Counted from the first letter of the stretch, positions 25,625 to 34,498 are shown. The stretch: DNA of 64,000 nucleotides from Clostridia bacterium (GCA_017399185.1 JAFQEA010000008.1:1-64000), one strand, 5' to 3'. A program made the numbers and translations. The notes: generated from the sequence alone by a model not told the origin.

Positions 25625-26805
25625 AAAAACGCATATCCATTGCACAGCTTTTGCTTGTTATCTGGATGGTCGTAATGGTTTTGGCTGTGGTTTCAAACGT
25701 GCGCTTTGCAAAAACCGCCGAGCATCCTTACCACGAAAAAATGCTTGAAGCTTCAAGCCTTACAAAAAAAGCATTTGATACTATCAAGCAATACAAATTG
25801 GATAACGGTATGCCAATCGTTAGCGAAGATAAGCTCAAAACAGGGCTTATCGGTGAAGAAGCAACTGCAATCTTCACAACGCCCGGTAATCTGCACGCAA
25901 AACGCACAACCTGTAACCCGAACTGGGCGGCGGTTATCATTGATTATTTTTATAAAGCCAACCTTAAAAGCGGCGACCAGGTCGTTTTTGTCTTCTCGGG
26001 CTCGTTCCCCGGGCTTAATATCGCGGCGCTTGCCGCGGCAGAGGTTTTCGGACTTAACACCGCAGTTATGGCGTCGATTGGTGCGTCAAGCTACGGTGCA
26101 ACCGACCCCGATTTTACCTTTTTTGACATGATGTGCCTTTTAAACGGGAAAAACGTGTTAAAGGACAGGCTTGATTACGTGTCCTTTGGCGGCGGCTCTG
26201 ATACGGGCAACAACTTCCACGACGAAGAAGAAATTTTCTGGAACGAAGATTTGGAAAATTTGCGCACGATTGAAGAAATTAAATCTTCAATCAAAGCGCG
26301 CATTGATAAAGAAGGCGTTAATTTTATTTACGAACCCGACTTTTCGACAAATATCGACAAGCGCATCGAATATCTGCGCCAGCTTGTGCCCGACGCTAAA
26401 TTCCTGCTTAACGTGGGCGGTAGCTCCGTCGGTATCGGTGTTGACGCTGAAACCTATATTGATTCGGGCTTTCAGGACCCAACAACCAAAATGACAAGCA
26501 AGCTGTCAAGCTTTGACGTCAACAAGGATAATTGGGGGCTTATTCAATACTTTTTAACCAAGGAAATCCCCGTTGCCAGTATGCTTAACATCCGCGGTCT
26601 TGCAAGCGATTACGGCTTGGCGTATGACCCTGACGTTATGCCCGCTGTCGGTGACGGCGAAATCTACTTAATAAAAACGGGCAACTTAACTATTACGATA
26701 ATCGCGATAGTTGTTTCCGTTGCCGTTGCTGTTTTCTACTTTATTAATAAACGCAAGCTAAATGCGGAGGAAGGACAAAATGAACGAAACTATATTCTTT
26801 GTTGA
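25621..26805 (+). CDS. pgsW: Poly-gamma-glutamate system protein (PgsW-like)
   Basis: This 394-residue protein is anchored by an N-terminal helix (about residues 7-27) and a C-terminal helix (about 360-380), so most of it probably faces outside. Signature-like stretches include VFSGSFPGLNIAALAAAE (near residue 118), ASSYGATDPDFTFFDM (near 147) and NVGGSSVGIG near 262. I recognise it as the system protein found beside capB/capC in loci that lack capA. Its biochemical role is unknown to me. It is translationally coupled to pgsC. Its last 26 bases overlap the start of the response regulator. Confidence 0.8.
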   Translation: MKKRISIAQLLLVIWMVVMVLAVVSNVRFAKTAEHPYHEKMLEASSLTKKAFDTIKQYKLDNGMPIVSEDKLKTGLIGEEATAIFTTPGNLHAKRTTCNPNWAAVIIDYFYKANLKSGDQVVFVFSGSFPGLNIAALAAAEVFGLNTAVMASIGASSYGATDPDFTFFDMMCLLNGKNVLKDRLDYVSFGGGSDTGNNFHDEEEIFWNEDLENLRTIEEIKSSIKARIDKEGVNFIYEPDFSTNIDKRIEYLRQLVPDAKFLLNVGGSSVGIGVDAETYIDSGFQDPTTKMTSKLSSFDVNKDNWGLIQYFLTKEIPVASMLNIRGLASDYGLAYDPDVMPAVGDGEIYLIKTGNLTITIIAIVVSVAVAVFYFINKRKLNAEEGQNERNYILC

Positions 26806-27472
26806 AGATGACGTGGCAATTCAAGCCCTTTTAAAGGAAGTTTTTGAGCTTCACGGTTACAACGCCGAAGGCTTTTTAAACGGCGCAGACTTTTTTAAAA
26901 GATTAAAAACGGCTTGTCCCGACCTTATTATTATGGACTTAATGCTACCCGGTATGTCGGGCAGCGAAATCATCAAAAAGCTTAAGTCTGACGATAATTA
27001 CAGCCATATCCCCATTATTATTTTATCTGCACTCGGGGATGAACAAACCGTGGTTAACAACATTGACCGCGGTGCAATCGACTTTGTCATTAAGCCGTTC
27101 AGGGTTAACGAATTTATCTCACGCGTGCGCTCTGCACTCCGCAATTCCGCGCCAAAGCGTGAAGAACCGCAAATTTTAACCGTTGGCGAAATCACGCTTG
27201 ACCGCTCAAAGGTTGTCTGCACGGTAAACGGCCAACAAGTGCCGATGACACCAAAGGAATTCAAGCTTTTATACCTTTTAATGAAGCAAAAAGGCAAGGT
27301 TGTGCACCGCACAGAGCTTTTACGCTTAATCTGGGGCTTCCACGTTGAAGTCGAAACAAGGACTGTTGATATGCATATCAAGTCCTTAAGGGAAAAATTA
27401 AGCAAGGTTACCGACAAGCAATACATCAGCACGGTGCGTTCAATAGGTTACATTTTAAGCTGCGAGGAATAA
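26780..27472 (+). CDS. OmpR/PhoB-family response regulator
   Basis: This 230-residue two-component regulator has the receiver acidic pair at E9-D10-D11, phospho-acceptor D53 (LIIMDLMLPG) and K at VIKPF near 104. A winged-helix output domain starts near residue 130 (GEITLDRSKV ... TPKEFKLLYLL ... TVDMHIKSLREK). The start at 26780 is chosen for the GGAGGAAGG just before it; it lies inside the pgsW gene. The kinase follows 3 bp downstream. Genetic coupling to pgsBCW suggests control of polymer synthesis or glutamate catabolism. A phosphate-starvation role (PhoB-like) cannot be excluded. Confidence 0.92.
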   Translation: MNETIFFVEDDVAIQALLKEVFELHGYNAEGFLNGADFFKRLKTACPDLIIMDLMLPGMSGSEIIKKLKSDDNYSHIPIIILSALGDEQTVVNNIDRGAIDFVIKPFRVNEFISRVRSALRNSAPKREEPQILTVGEITLDRSKVVCTVNGQQVPMTPKEFKLLYLLMKQKGKVVHRTELLRLIWGFHVEVETRTVDMHIKSLREKLSKVTDKQYISTVRSIGYILSCEE

Positions 27473-27475
27473 TTA

Positions 27476-29206
27476 ATGCAAAAGGAGCTTGTTTGGCGCA
27501 ATTTATTAATACTTTCCGTCAGCCTGATTGCTTTCTTTTTCGTAACGCTTTTCGTTGCAAACTACGTTAACCGTTACAATCAGGAAAAGGAGCTTTTATA
27601 CGTTGCCGACCTTTTTAAGGACGAGCTGACAAGCGTTTCAAGCCAAAATCTTTCTAACGAAGTTTACCGCTTGACCGACGGGCAGGAACGTTATTCAATC
27701 GTGCTATCTGACAACCTGGGTGAAATCAAAATTGACGGCGCTTCCGACCATATGGGTGAAGGCGTCTTGGACAGGCTGTCCGAAAAGGAGCTTTCAGGCT
27801 TTAACGAAAGCCAGAATATGCCTTACGTGTACATTGCCGACGGCAAAATGCATTGTATGGTGCGCTTTAACAGCGATTTGATTTTGCGTACGTCAATCGC
27901 TATGGTTGACAACTCTGAATTTATCATTACAAGCACGTTTTTCCTTGTGGTTGTGCTTCTTGTCGTTATGGTCATTTCCGTAATGATGACAAACAACGTT
28001 TCCAAAACGGTCGTTAAAACCTTTTCTAATATTAATCACCACTTAAAAACCATTGCAGGCGGGCAGTATTCGCCCATAAGCTTAAACGAGCCTTATCCCG
28101 AGGTTGCTGAAGCTTATAGCGAAATGAACGTCGTTATCCAGAATATTCAAAGCTATATCCAGAATATCAACGCCGAAAAAAACAAGCTTGACTCTGTTAT
28201 CAACAACGTTGGCGAAGGCATTATCATTTTGGATACAAACGGCTTTATCGTTACTATAAACGAGTTTGCTAAAACATTTTCAAAATTTTCACAAGGGCAA
28301 ACCAATCATTACACGGACAATCTTAAAAACCAAAGGTTTTTAACGCTCATATCAAAGGGCTTGACAGAAGATTACCACACCGATTTTTCAACCGAAGACG
28401 GTAAAATTTATTACGTAAGCTTTAATCATTACGTATCCGGCGGCGACAAGCTTGTGTCAATCGTTATTTTTGACGTAACGGCCGCAAGGATTGAAGAACG
28501 CCGCCGCGTTGAGTTTTTATCAAACGCCTCGCACGAGCTTAAAACCCCTATAACGTCTATAAGCGGGTTTTCAGAGCTTTTAGCGTCAGGGCTTATCAAC
28601 GACAGCGACAAGGTTAAAGATTACGCAAATCGCATTTTAACGGCTTCTATCGGTATGAAGGCAACCATTGACGATCTTTTATACCTTTCCCGTATAGACA
28701 ACATAACAGACCAGTCCTTTAAAACCGAGCCGATAAACCTTGCAGACGTAATCGCCGATTGTATTGCAAACAGGCAGGTCTTGGCTGAAAACAAGCGCGT
28801 TGAGATAGTTTTTGAGCCTAAAAACGTTCAGATTATCGGTAACCGCGGCTTTTTAGGGCATATGATATCTAACCTTATCGACAACGCAATAAAATATAAC
28901 GTTGTCGGCGGCAAGGTTATTATAAGCCTTGGGAAAACCGAAAAGGGCGTTTCCTATCTTTCGGTTGAAGACACGGGCGTCGGTATAGACGAAAGTCATA
29001 TAGAATTTATTTTTGATAGGTTCTACCGCGTTGACGACAGCCGTAACCGCGCAACGGGCGGCACGGGGATAGGTCTTACTATCTGTAAAAAGATTGCAAC
29101 CCTTCACGGCGGCGACATAACCGTTGAAAGCCAGCTTGAAAAGGGAACAAAATTCACTGTAATTTTTAATCGTAATAACACTTTAAAGGAAGATAAAAAT
29201 GATTAA
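27476..29206 (+). CDS. Membrane sensor histidine kinase, PhoR-like
   Basis: This 576-residue kinase has two membrane helices (about residues 9-29 and 147-168) that flank a ~115-residue external sensor region. A HAMP-like segment, a PAS-like domain (about 230-340: VGEGIIILDTNGFI), a HisKA domain with H353 in SNASHELKTP, and an ATPase domain with N-, G1- and G2-type boxes (NLIDNAIKYN, DTGVGID, GGTGIGLTI) follow. It pairs with the regulator upstream. The last 8 bases overlap the adenosyltransferase gene. The ligand is unknown; an extracellular glutamate-polymer signal would fit the location. Confidence 0.92.
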   Translation: MQKELVWRNLLILSVSLIAFFFVTLFVANYVNRYNQEKELLYVADLFKDELTSVSSQNLSNEVYRLTDGQERYSIVLSDNLGEIKIDGASDHMGEGVLDRLSEKELSGFNESQNMPYVYIADGKMHCMVRFNSDLILRTSIAMVDNSEFIITSTFFLVVVLLVVMVISVMMTNNVSKTVVKTFSNINHHLKTIAGGQYSPISLNEPYPEVAEAYSEMNVVIQNIQSYIQNINAEKNKLDSVINNVGEGIIILDTNGFIVTINEFAKTFSKFSQGQTNHYTDNLKNQRFLTLISKGLTEDYHTDFSTEDGKIYYVSFNHYVSGGDKLVSIVIFDVTAARIEERRRVEFLSNASHELKTPITSISGFSELLASGLINDSDKVKDYANRILTASIGMKATIDDLLYLSRIDNITDQSFKTEPINLADVIADCIANRQVLAENKRVEIVFEPKNVQIIGNRGFLGHMISNLIDNAIKYNVVGGKVIISLGKTEKGVSYLSVEDTGVGIDESHIEFIFDRFYRVDDSRNRATGGTGIGLTICKKIATLHGGDITVESQLEKGTKFTVIFNRNNTLKEDKND

Positions 29207-29690
29207 AGAACAACCACTTACAACAGATTTAATTGGGGATAAAACCCTTAAAACAGACAATAAAATTGAATTTTTCGGCAGCGTTGACGAGCTTTCTGCC
29301 TTCATTATGGAATTTATCCATCACATTGACGATAAGCGCCTGGAAATGCATTTAAGAAAAATCGTTTCACTTTTATCAACAATGATGGGTGAAGTCGCAG
29401 GCGGCTTCGGGCATATAGGGGAGCTTCATTTATCCGAGCTTCTATCTGTTATTTCCGACTACGAATCCAAGGTCGGCGCGTTCAACGGATTCTGCTTGCC
29501 GGGTGAAACCTTGTTAGGTGCTAAAGCCCACGTTTTAAGGACGATTACACGCCGTGCCGAAAGGGCTTATGCACGCGTTTTTGAAGCTGACGGCGGCAGC
29601 CTGATTATTTTTGAATACTTAAACAAGCTTTCAACGTTTTTCTACGCGCTTGGCAGATATTATGATGAAGTCGTAGGTCAAAACGCATAA
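29199..29690 (+). CDS. ATP:cob(I)alamin adenosyltransferase, PduO type
   Basis: This 163-residue helical enzyme makes adenosylcobalamin from cob(I)alamin and ATP. Family hallmarks are FFGSVDELSA near residue 25, RRAERAYARV near residue 114 and LNKLSTFFYALGRY near residue 139. The usual N-terminal T(G/R)xGDxGxT nucleotide loop is weak here (TTDLIGDKTLKTD), so the protein is somewhat divergent. It overlaps the kinase gene by 8 bp and so belongs to the same transcript. Glutamate mutase (1157-4457) needs exactly this cofactor, which explains its place in the run. Confidence 0.82.
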   Translation: MIKEQPLTTDLIGDKTLKTDNKIEFFGSVDELSAFIMEFIHHIDDKRLEMHLRKIVSLLSTMMGEVAGGFGHIGELHLSELLSVISDYESKVGAFNGFCLPGETLLGAKAHVLRTITRRAERAYARVFEADGGSLIIFEYLNKLSTFFYALGRYYDEVVGQNA

Positions 29691-29711
29691 ATAAAAGCAG
29701 GATAGTGTCTT

Positions 29712-30944
29712 ATGCAAGGTTTAAATCAAATATTAATTGACCGTGAAAAAAGGCACAACTTAATACATAGCTTAACAAAAGATTACAACGTGATAACTGT
29801 TAAGGCTAACGTTGCAGGTGGGTGTAAAAACATTTACCCATCTTTTGTTTTGTCAAATTATTATGCAAACCTGATTTACAAAAAGTGGGGCTATAAGCCG
29901 ATTATCGACCAAAATAGCGACGGTATTTGCTATATTTTTACGCTAAAAGACAATATAAACTATAAAGAGTACACCACTTTTTTGGAAGAACAAACCCCGC
30001 TTGGCAGATTAGTTGATATTGACGTGCATTTAAAAAACAGCCAAAGCTCTGTTTCAAGAAATATAGCGCGCAAATGCTTTCTATGTGATAACCCAGCATT
30101 TGTGTGCGGAAGGCTAAAAAGTCACCCTATAAGCCTGTTAAACGACTTTTTAACAGAAAAAACACGTGATTTTTTCAGGCGTGAGATTTCAAAAATCATA
30201 AAAGAAAGCCTGCTTTGCGAGCTTGAGCTTGAAAACAAATTCGGCTTGGTCACCAAAACGACAAGCGGTTCTCATCCTGATATGGACTACTTTCTTATGC
30301 AAAAAGCGCAGGATAGTATTATCGGTGATATTACGGAAAGCTTTTTTATTGGGCTTAAAGGTAATGACCCTTCAAAATTAATGGACGTGTTGCGGCCTAT
30401 GGGGCTTGAGTGCGAAAATAATATGCTTAAAGCAACCAACGGCGTTAACGCATACAAGGGCTTTATCTTTATCAGTATGATACTTTTGCCAAGCCTTGGC
30501 TACGCGTTAAAGGAAGTAAATAAGGGCGTGGACGTTTTTGAGATATCAAAAATATTAGCTTCGCATAAATCTGTTGTCGCACCGCTTAACACCTTTGGCT
30601 ACGGCGCGTATAAGGATAGCTTTTTTGGTGTGCGTGGCGAAGCCTTTAATGGATTTTCAACCGTTCAAAAAGCAAGCAAGGCGTTAAACAGCAATAGCTT
30701 GCATAAGGTTTTATGTACAATCGTTGGTGATATTGACGACACGGTTTTATTAAAGCGTGCAAAAAGCTTTGAAAGGTATTTATACTTTAAAAATATGATT
30801 TCTTGCGTTGACACCACCAACACAGCCGAACTAAAAAGGGTAACTGAAATTTGCGTAGAAAACAATATATCTATCGGTGGCGCGGCAGATATTTTGTGCT
30901 GCGGCATTATGATAAACAAGCTTAAACAGCTTTTCTATTTTTAA
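29712..30944 (+). CDS. citXG: CitX-CitG fusion: makes and attaches the citrate-lyase prosthetic group
   Basis: This 410-residue two-domain protein carries CitX at residues ~1-165 (holo-ACP synthase; TPLGRLVDIDVH and RKCFLCDNPAFVCGR) and CitG at ~170-410 (triphosphoribosyl-dephospho-CoA synthase; GSHPDMDYFLM and LKATNGVNAYKG). CitG makes the prosthetic group and CitX transfers it to CitD. The gene is separated from citDEFC by 20 kb but completes that system. A copy of the dispersed motif is embedded in frame at 29880-29906 (encoding KKWGYKPIID). Fusions of these two domains are known in other bacteria. Confidence 0.9.
   Translation: MQGLNQILIDREKRHNLIHSLTKDYNVITVKANVAGGCKNIYPSFVLSNYYANLIYKKWGYKPIIDQNSDGICYIFTLKDNINYKEYTTFLEEQTPLGRLVDIDVHLKNSQSSVSRNIARKCFLCDNPAFVCGRLKSHPISLLNDFLTEKTRDFFRREISKIIKESLLCELELENKFGLVTKTTSGSHPDMDYFLMQKAQDSIIGDITESFFIGLKGNDPSKLMDVLRPMGLECENNMLKATNGVNAYKGFIFISMILLPSLGYALKEVNKGVDVFEISKILASHKSVVAPLNTFGYGAYKDSFFGVRGEAFNGFSTVQKASKALNSNSLHKVLCTIVGDIDDTVLLKRAKSFERYLYFKNMISCVDTTNTAELKRVTEICVENNISIGGAADILCCGIMINKLKQLFYF
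29880..29906 (+). repeat. Dispersed motif copy inside citXG
   Basis: AAAAGTGGGGCTATAAGCCG followed by ATTATCG matches the intergenic consensus at nearly every position and is read through in frame as part of the CitX domain. Confidence 0.6.
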
Positions 30945-30959
30945 CGTGAAATCAACGAT

Positions 30960-30990
30960 AAAAGTGGCGCTATAGGTCGATTATCGCAAC
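30960..30990 (+). repeat. Dispersed motif copy
   Basis: AAAAGTGGCGCTATAGGTCG then ATTATCGCAAC, 15 bp after the citXG stop and 30 bp before the malic enzyme start. This is a near-consensus copy. Confidence 0.7.
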
Positions 30991-31019
30991 AAAATACAAA
31001 GTTAACAGGTTAATTTATT

Positions 31020-32195
31020 ATGAAACAAACACCATCAATTCAAAAACACCTTGAGTGGAAAGGCAAGGTTGAAACGCGCGTAAAAGCCCCCGTTGATACG
31101 GAAGAAGCTTTAGCTTTAGCATACACACCGGGCGTTGCAGACGTTTGCCTTGCAATCAAAGAAGACATAAATAACAGTTATTTGTTAACGGGGCGCGCTA
31201 ACGCCGTTGCGGTTATTACCGACGGCACGGCAATTTTAGGCCTTGGCAACATTGGCCCCGAAGCAGGTATGCCCGTTATGGAAGGTAAATGCGCCCTGTT
31301 TAAGCAGTTTGGTGGGGTTGATGCAATTCCTTTATGCTTAAAAACAACCGACACGGAAGAAATTATCCGCACCATCAAGCTTTTGGAAGGCAGCTTTGGC
31401 GGTATCAATTTGGAAGATATTTCTGCACCACGTTGCTTTGAAATTGAAACGCGCCTTAAAAAGGAGCTTGATATCCCTGTTTTTCACGATGACCAGCACG
31501 GCACGGCAATCGTGGTTGGTGCGGCGCTTATCAACGCGTTAAAGGTTGTCGGTAAATCCATTGAAAACGTAACCGTCGTTGTAAACGGCGCGGGCGCGGC
31601 AGGTATATCAATCGGTAAATATCTTCTTAAAATGGGCGTTAAGGATTTGATTTTTGTTGATAGATTTGGCATTATCTGTGAAGGCGATAGCTTTGAAAGT
31701 AAAACACACGAAGAAGTCAGCCATATCTCCAATAAGCACCACCTTAAAGGCGCGCTTAAGGACGCGCTTGTTGGTGCTGACGTTTTCGTTGGCGTATCGG
31801 TTGGTAATATCGTTACTAAAAAAATGGTTGAAAGCATGAACGATAAAGCAATCGTTTTTGCAATGGCAAACCCGATACCTGAAATCGCACCTGATTTAGC
31901 AAAAGAAGCGGGCGCAGCAGTTGTTGGCACGGGCAGCAGCAAGCACCCGAACCAAATAAACAACGCTTTAGTTTTCCCGGGGCTTTTCAGGGGCGCGTTA
32001 GACGTCCGCGCAAGCGATATCAATCTTGAAATGATGATGGCTGCTTCAAAGGCTATTGCCGAAACCGTGCCTGAAGATAAGCTTTCAGCCCAATATATCA
32101 TACCAAAAGCTGTTGATAAAACCGCGCACGAAAACGTGGCTAAAGCCGTTAAAATGGCGGCAATTAATAGCGGTGTTGCAAGGCTTATTAATTAG
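31020..32195 (+). CDS. NAD(P)-dependent malic enzyme
   Basis: This 391-residue enzyme decarboxylates malate to pyruvate (EC 1.1.1.38/40 group). It is the short bacterial form. YTPGVADVC (near residue 36), the metal-binding VFHDDQHGTA (near 158) and a Rossmann motif VNGAGAAG (near 188) are present. It ends the long run starting at murI. Pyruvate is also the product of the citramalate lyase step, so both feed the same pool. Alternatively it supplies NADPH or links the class I hydro-lyase, if that is a fumarase, to pyruvate. The ribosome binding site (ACAGG) is weak. Confidence 0.93.
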   Translation: MKQTPSIQKHLEWKGKVETRVKAPVDTEEALALAYTPGVADVCLAIKEDINNSYLLTGRANAVAVITDGTAILGLGNIGPEAGMPVMEGKCALFKQFGGVDAIPLCLKTTDTEEIIRTIKLLEGSFGGINLEDISAPRCFEIETRLKKELDIPVFHDDQHGTAIVVGAALINALKVVGKSIENVTVVVNGAGAAGISIGKYLLKMGVKDLIFVDRFGIICEGDSFESKTHEEVSHISNKHHLKGALKDALVGADVFVGVSVGNIVTKKMVESMNDKAIVFAMANPIPEIAPDLAKEAGAAVVGTGSSKHPNQINNALVFPGLFRGALDVRASDINLEMMMAASKAIAETVPEDKLSAQYIIPKAVDKTAHENVAKAVKMAAINSGVARLIN

Positions 32196-32207
32196 CCTAA
32201 AAAACGC

Positions 32208-32238
32208 AAAAGCCCTTCTATAGGTCGGTTTTCACGCG
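32208..32238 (+). repeat. Dispersed motif copy
   Basis: A diverged copy with core CTATAGGTCGGTTTTCACGCG, 13 bp after the malic enzyme stop. Confidence 0.55.
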
Positions 32239-32272
32239 TTTTTACGATTAATCAGCAATAAAGAACAAGCAA

Positions 32273-32302
32273 AAAAGGCTTACCCAATCGGGTAAGCCTT
32301 TT
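32273..32302. terminator. Bidirectional terminator between malic enzyme and HAD gene
   Basis: AAAAGGCTTACCC (32273-32285) pairs perfectly with GGGTAAGCCTTTT (32290-32302) around AATC. A/T tracts on both sides let it serve the converging genes. Confidence 0.85.
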
Positions 32303-32311
32303 AAATTTAAG

Positions 32312-33151
32312 TTATGATTTTTTAAGTAATTCAGTTTCTTTATGGATAAGCGCGTCTGTTACCGAAACCTGGTTAATGATAAGCTTAATTATCTTATCCA
32401 AATCGCTGTTTGACGTGTAATCGCCGCGGCAGATAAAGTTAACGCGGTCTTGCTCATATAGGCTATAAACCTTTTCCTTTTGCCCTTTAGGATAAATGGC
32501 GATTGACTTGCCGCCGCGCTCCTTAACCAAGGTCATGCACGGAACGTCCGTTAACCCGTCGCCAATATAAACGATATTTCTAAAAGGTATCCTTACGGAT
32601 TTGCTTCTGGTGTTTACGCTGGCATCGTCCTGGATATCGAAAATACCTTTTGATACACGGAACAAAAATTGAGTTTTAGTGGTGTAATTGATTGCAATCT
32701 GCGGCCAGCTTGCAATGCCGTTTTCGTCAAATAAAAATTCGCAGGCGTAAATATCGGTAAATTCTTTAGCGATGGACGTGCCTTCGATAATTTCCTTCGT
32801 GCCGCTTGACAGTATATAATGCTCAACCTTAACGCCGCATTCAGCGCCAAAAGCGTTTATGCGCTTGAACCAGTTTGTTACGCCTTCAAAAAACTTAACG
32901 TCCTTGCCAAGGCTGTTTAGGTATTCACGCGTTAAAGGTATGTTTTTCTTTTTACACTGCTCAATCATAAGGTACATATAAGCAAGTACCTTATCCATGC
33001 CCGTATTTTGGACTAATATTCTTGATAATTCCCAAAACTCATGACTTTCCATACCGAGTGCAGGTATAAAGCCAAAGTTTTGCATATCGTCGGTTGCAAG
33101 CGTCTTATCAAAGTCGTAAATAAGCGCGATTATAGGTGTGGGTTTAGCCAT
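32312..33151 (-). CDS. HAD-superfamily hydrolase
   Basis: This 279-residue haloacid-dehalogenase-type phosphatase has motif I DFDKTLAT (nucleophile near residue 12), a serine in LSSGTKE (motif II, near 115) and a motif IV of YIGDGLTDVPC near residue 196. The cap region between residues 25 and 90 is helical. The substrate is unknown; the phosphoserine-phosphatase-like branch is closest by eye. AAGGAGG precedes the ATG. It lies 54 bp downstream of the PRPP synthetase-like gene on the same strand and is probably cotranscribed, which hints at nucleotide or sugar phosphate turnover. Confidence 0.85.
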   Translation of the reverse strand: MAKPTPIIALIYDFDKTLATDDMQNFGFIPALGMESHEFWELSRILVQNTGMDKVLAYMYLMIEQCKKKNIPLTREYLNSLGKDVKFFEGVTNWFKRINAFGAECGVKVEHYILSSGTKEIIEGTSIAKEFTDIYACEFLFDENGIASWPQIAINYTTKTQFLFRVSKGIFDIQDDASVNTRSKSVRIPFRNIVYIGDGLTDVPCMTLVKERGGKSIAIYPKGQKEKVYSLYEQDRVNFICRGDYTSNSDLDKIIKLIINQVSVTDALIHKETELLKKS

Positions 33152-33205
33152 AAGCCCTCCTTAACGTCAAAGCGTTGCAAATTATATTCAAATTAAGCGT
33201 TTTGC

Positions 33206-34318
33206 CTATTTGTTTTTGTGCTTATCAAGTATTTTGTGGATTCTTTCAGAATGGTCAAGCAAGTGGCTTATTGTATCGTCGTGGTTAAGCGTATCGATAA
33301 GGTAAGCAACGTACTTGCACATATTAACTTCAGCATACCATTCTCTTTGCAATAATTCAGGCGTTCTGTAAACAAGGTTGGTGGTGAAAACCCTTGATAA
33401 AATGCCGTCGTTATACGCATTGTCAAGCTTTTTAAGACCGTTGCAGAAAAGCCCGAACGTTGCAAACGCAAATATACGCTTTGCGCCCTTTTTCTTAAGC
33501 TGCTTTGCAACGTCTATTATAGAGTCGCCTGAAGAAATCATATCGTCAACGATAATAACGTCTTTACCGTGTACGCTTCTGCCTAAATATTCGTGCGCAA
33601 CGATAGGGTTTTTGCCGTTAACAATTTTAGAGTAATCCCTGCGTTTATAGAACATACCAAGGTCGATGCCCATAACGGAAGAGAAGTACATACACTTGCC
33701 CATACCGCCTTCGTCGGGCGAGATAATCATGGTCTTTGCAGGATTGATGTCAATATCGGGGTATTCGCGGATAAGCGCTTTAATCATTTGGTAAGACGTG
33801 CGCACGTCTTCAAAGCCCGAAAGTGGGATTGCGTTTTGAACGCGTGGGTCATGCGCGTCAAAGGTGATAATGTTAGAAACGCCCATGTTGATAATTTCTT
33901 GCAGTGCCATAGCGCAGTCTAAAGACTCCCTGCCGGAGCGCTTATGCTGTCTGCCTTCGTAAAGCATAGGCATAATAACGCTTACACGCCTTGCTTTACC
34001 GCCGATAGCACCGATAACCCTTTTAAGGTCCTGGAAGTGGTCGTCCGGGCTCATACGGGTTTGGTGACCGTACATTTCAAAGGTGACGCTATGATTAAAA
34101 ACGTCACAGATAATATAAACGTCGTTACCGCGTAAGGTGTGTTTTATAACGCCTTTACCTTCGCCACTGCCAAAGCGTGGGCAAGAGGCTTCAACAATGT
34201 AAGATTCGTCACAAGTGCTTCCGCGCCACTCGGTCAAATAATCGTTAACTTGTTTGGTGAAATCTTCACAGCCACGCATACCGATGACGCTTAATTGGCC
34301 AAATAAAGTGTCTTTCAT
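33206..34318 (-). CDS. Ribose-phosphate pyrophosphokinase-like protein
   Basis: This 370-residue member of the PRPP synthetase / phosphoribosyltransferase group is about 50 residues longer than ordinary Prs. The PRPP-binding motif VIIVDDMISSGDS (near residue 253) is intact. FDAHDPRVQ near residue 153 and FYKRRDYS near 221 correspond to the catalytic His loop and KRR segment of Prs. It is a divergent form rather than the canonical housekeeping enzyme. The promoter is at 34349-34377 and the GGGGTGAT ribosome binding site is clear. HAD hydrolase follows downstream. Confidence 0.85.
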   Translation of the reverse strand: MKDTLFGQLSVIGMRGCEDFTKQVNDYLTEWRGSTCDESYIVEASCPRFGSGEGKGVIKHTLRGNDVYIICDVFNHSVTFEMYGHQTRMSPDDHFQDLKRVIGAIGGKARRVSVIMPMLYEGRQHKRSGRESLDCAMALQEIINMGVSNIITFDAHDPRVQNAIPLSGFEDVRTSYQMIKALIREYPDIDINPAKTMIISPDEGGMGKCMYFSSVMGIDLGMFYKRRDYSKIVNGKNPIVAHEYLGRSVHGKDVIIVDDMISSGDSIIDVAKQLKKKGAKRIFAFATFGLFCNGLKKLDNAYNDGILSRVFTTNLVYRTPELLQREWYAEVNMCKYVAYLIDTLNHDDTISHLLDHSERIHKILDKHKNK

Positions 34319-34348
34319 ATGTAATCACCCCAATACTTTATTTGCTCT

Positions 34349-34377
34349 ATTTTAACATACTTTTAAAATAAACACAA
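34349..34377 (-). promoter_or_regulatory. Promoter for the PRPP synthetase-like gene
   Basis: On the minus strand, TTGTGT (34377-34372), a 17 bp spacer and TAAAAT (34354-34349). Predicted leader of about 25 nt. Confidence 0.6.
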
Positions 34378-34498
34378 CAAAGTTAACGCAAAATACTTCA
34401 TTTTATGGATTTTTCAGCATTTTATGGGTGTTTTTTGGCGTGTATCAGGTTGATTAAGCTATTTTTTTGAAGCAAGAAGGCAAATTTATTTAAAAGTA

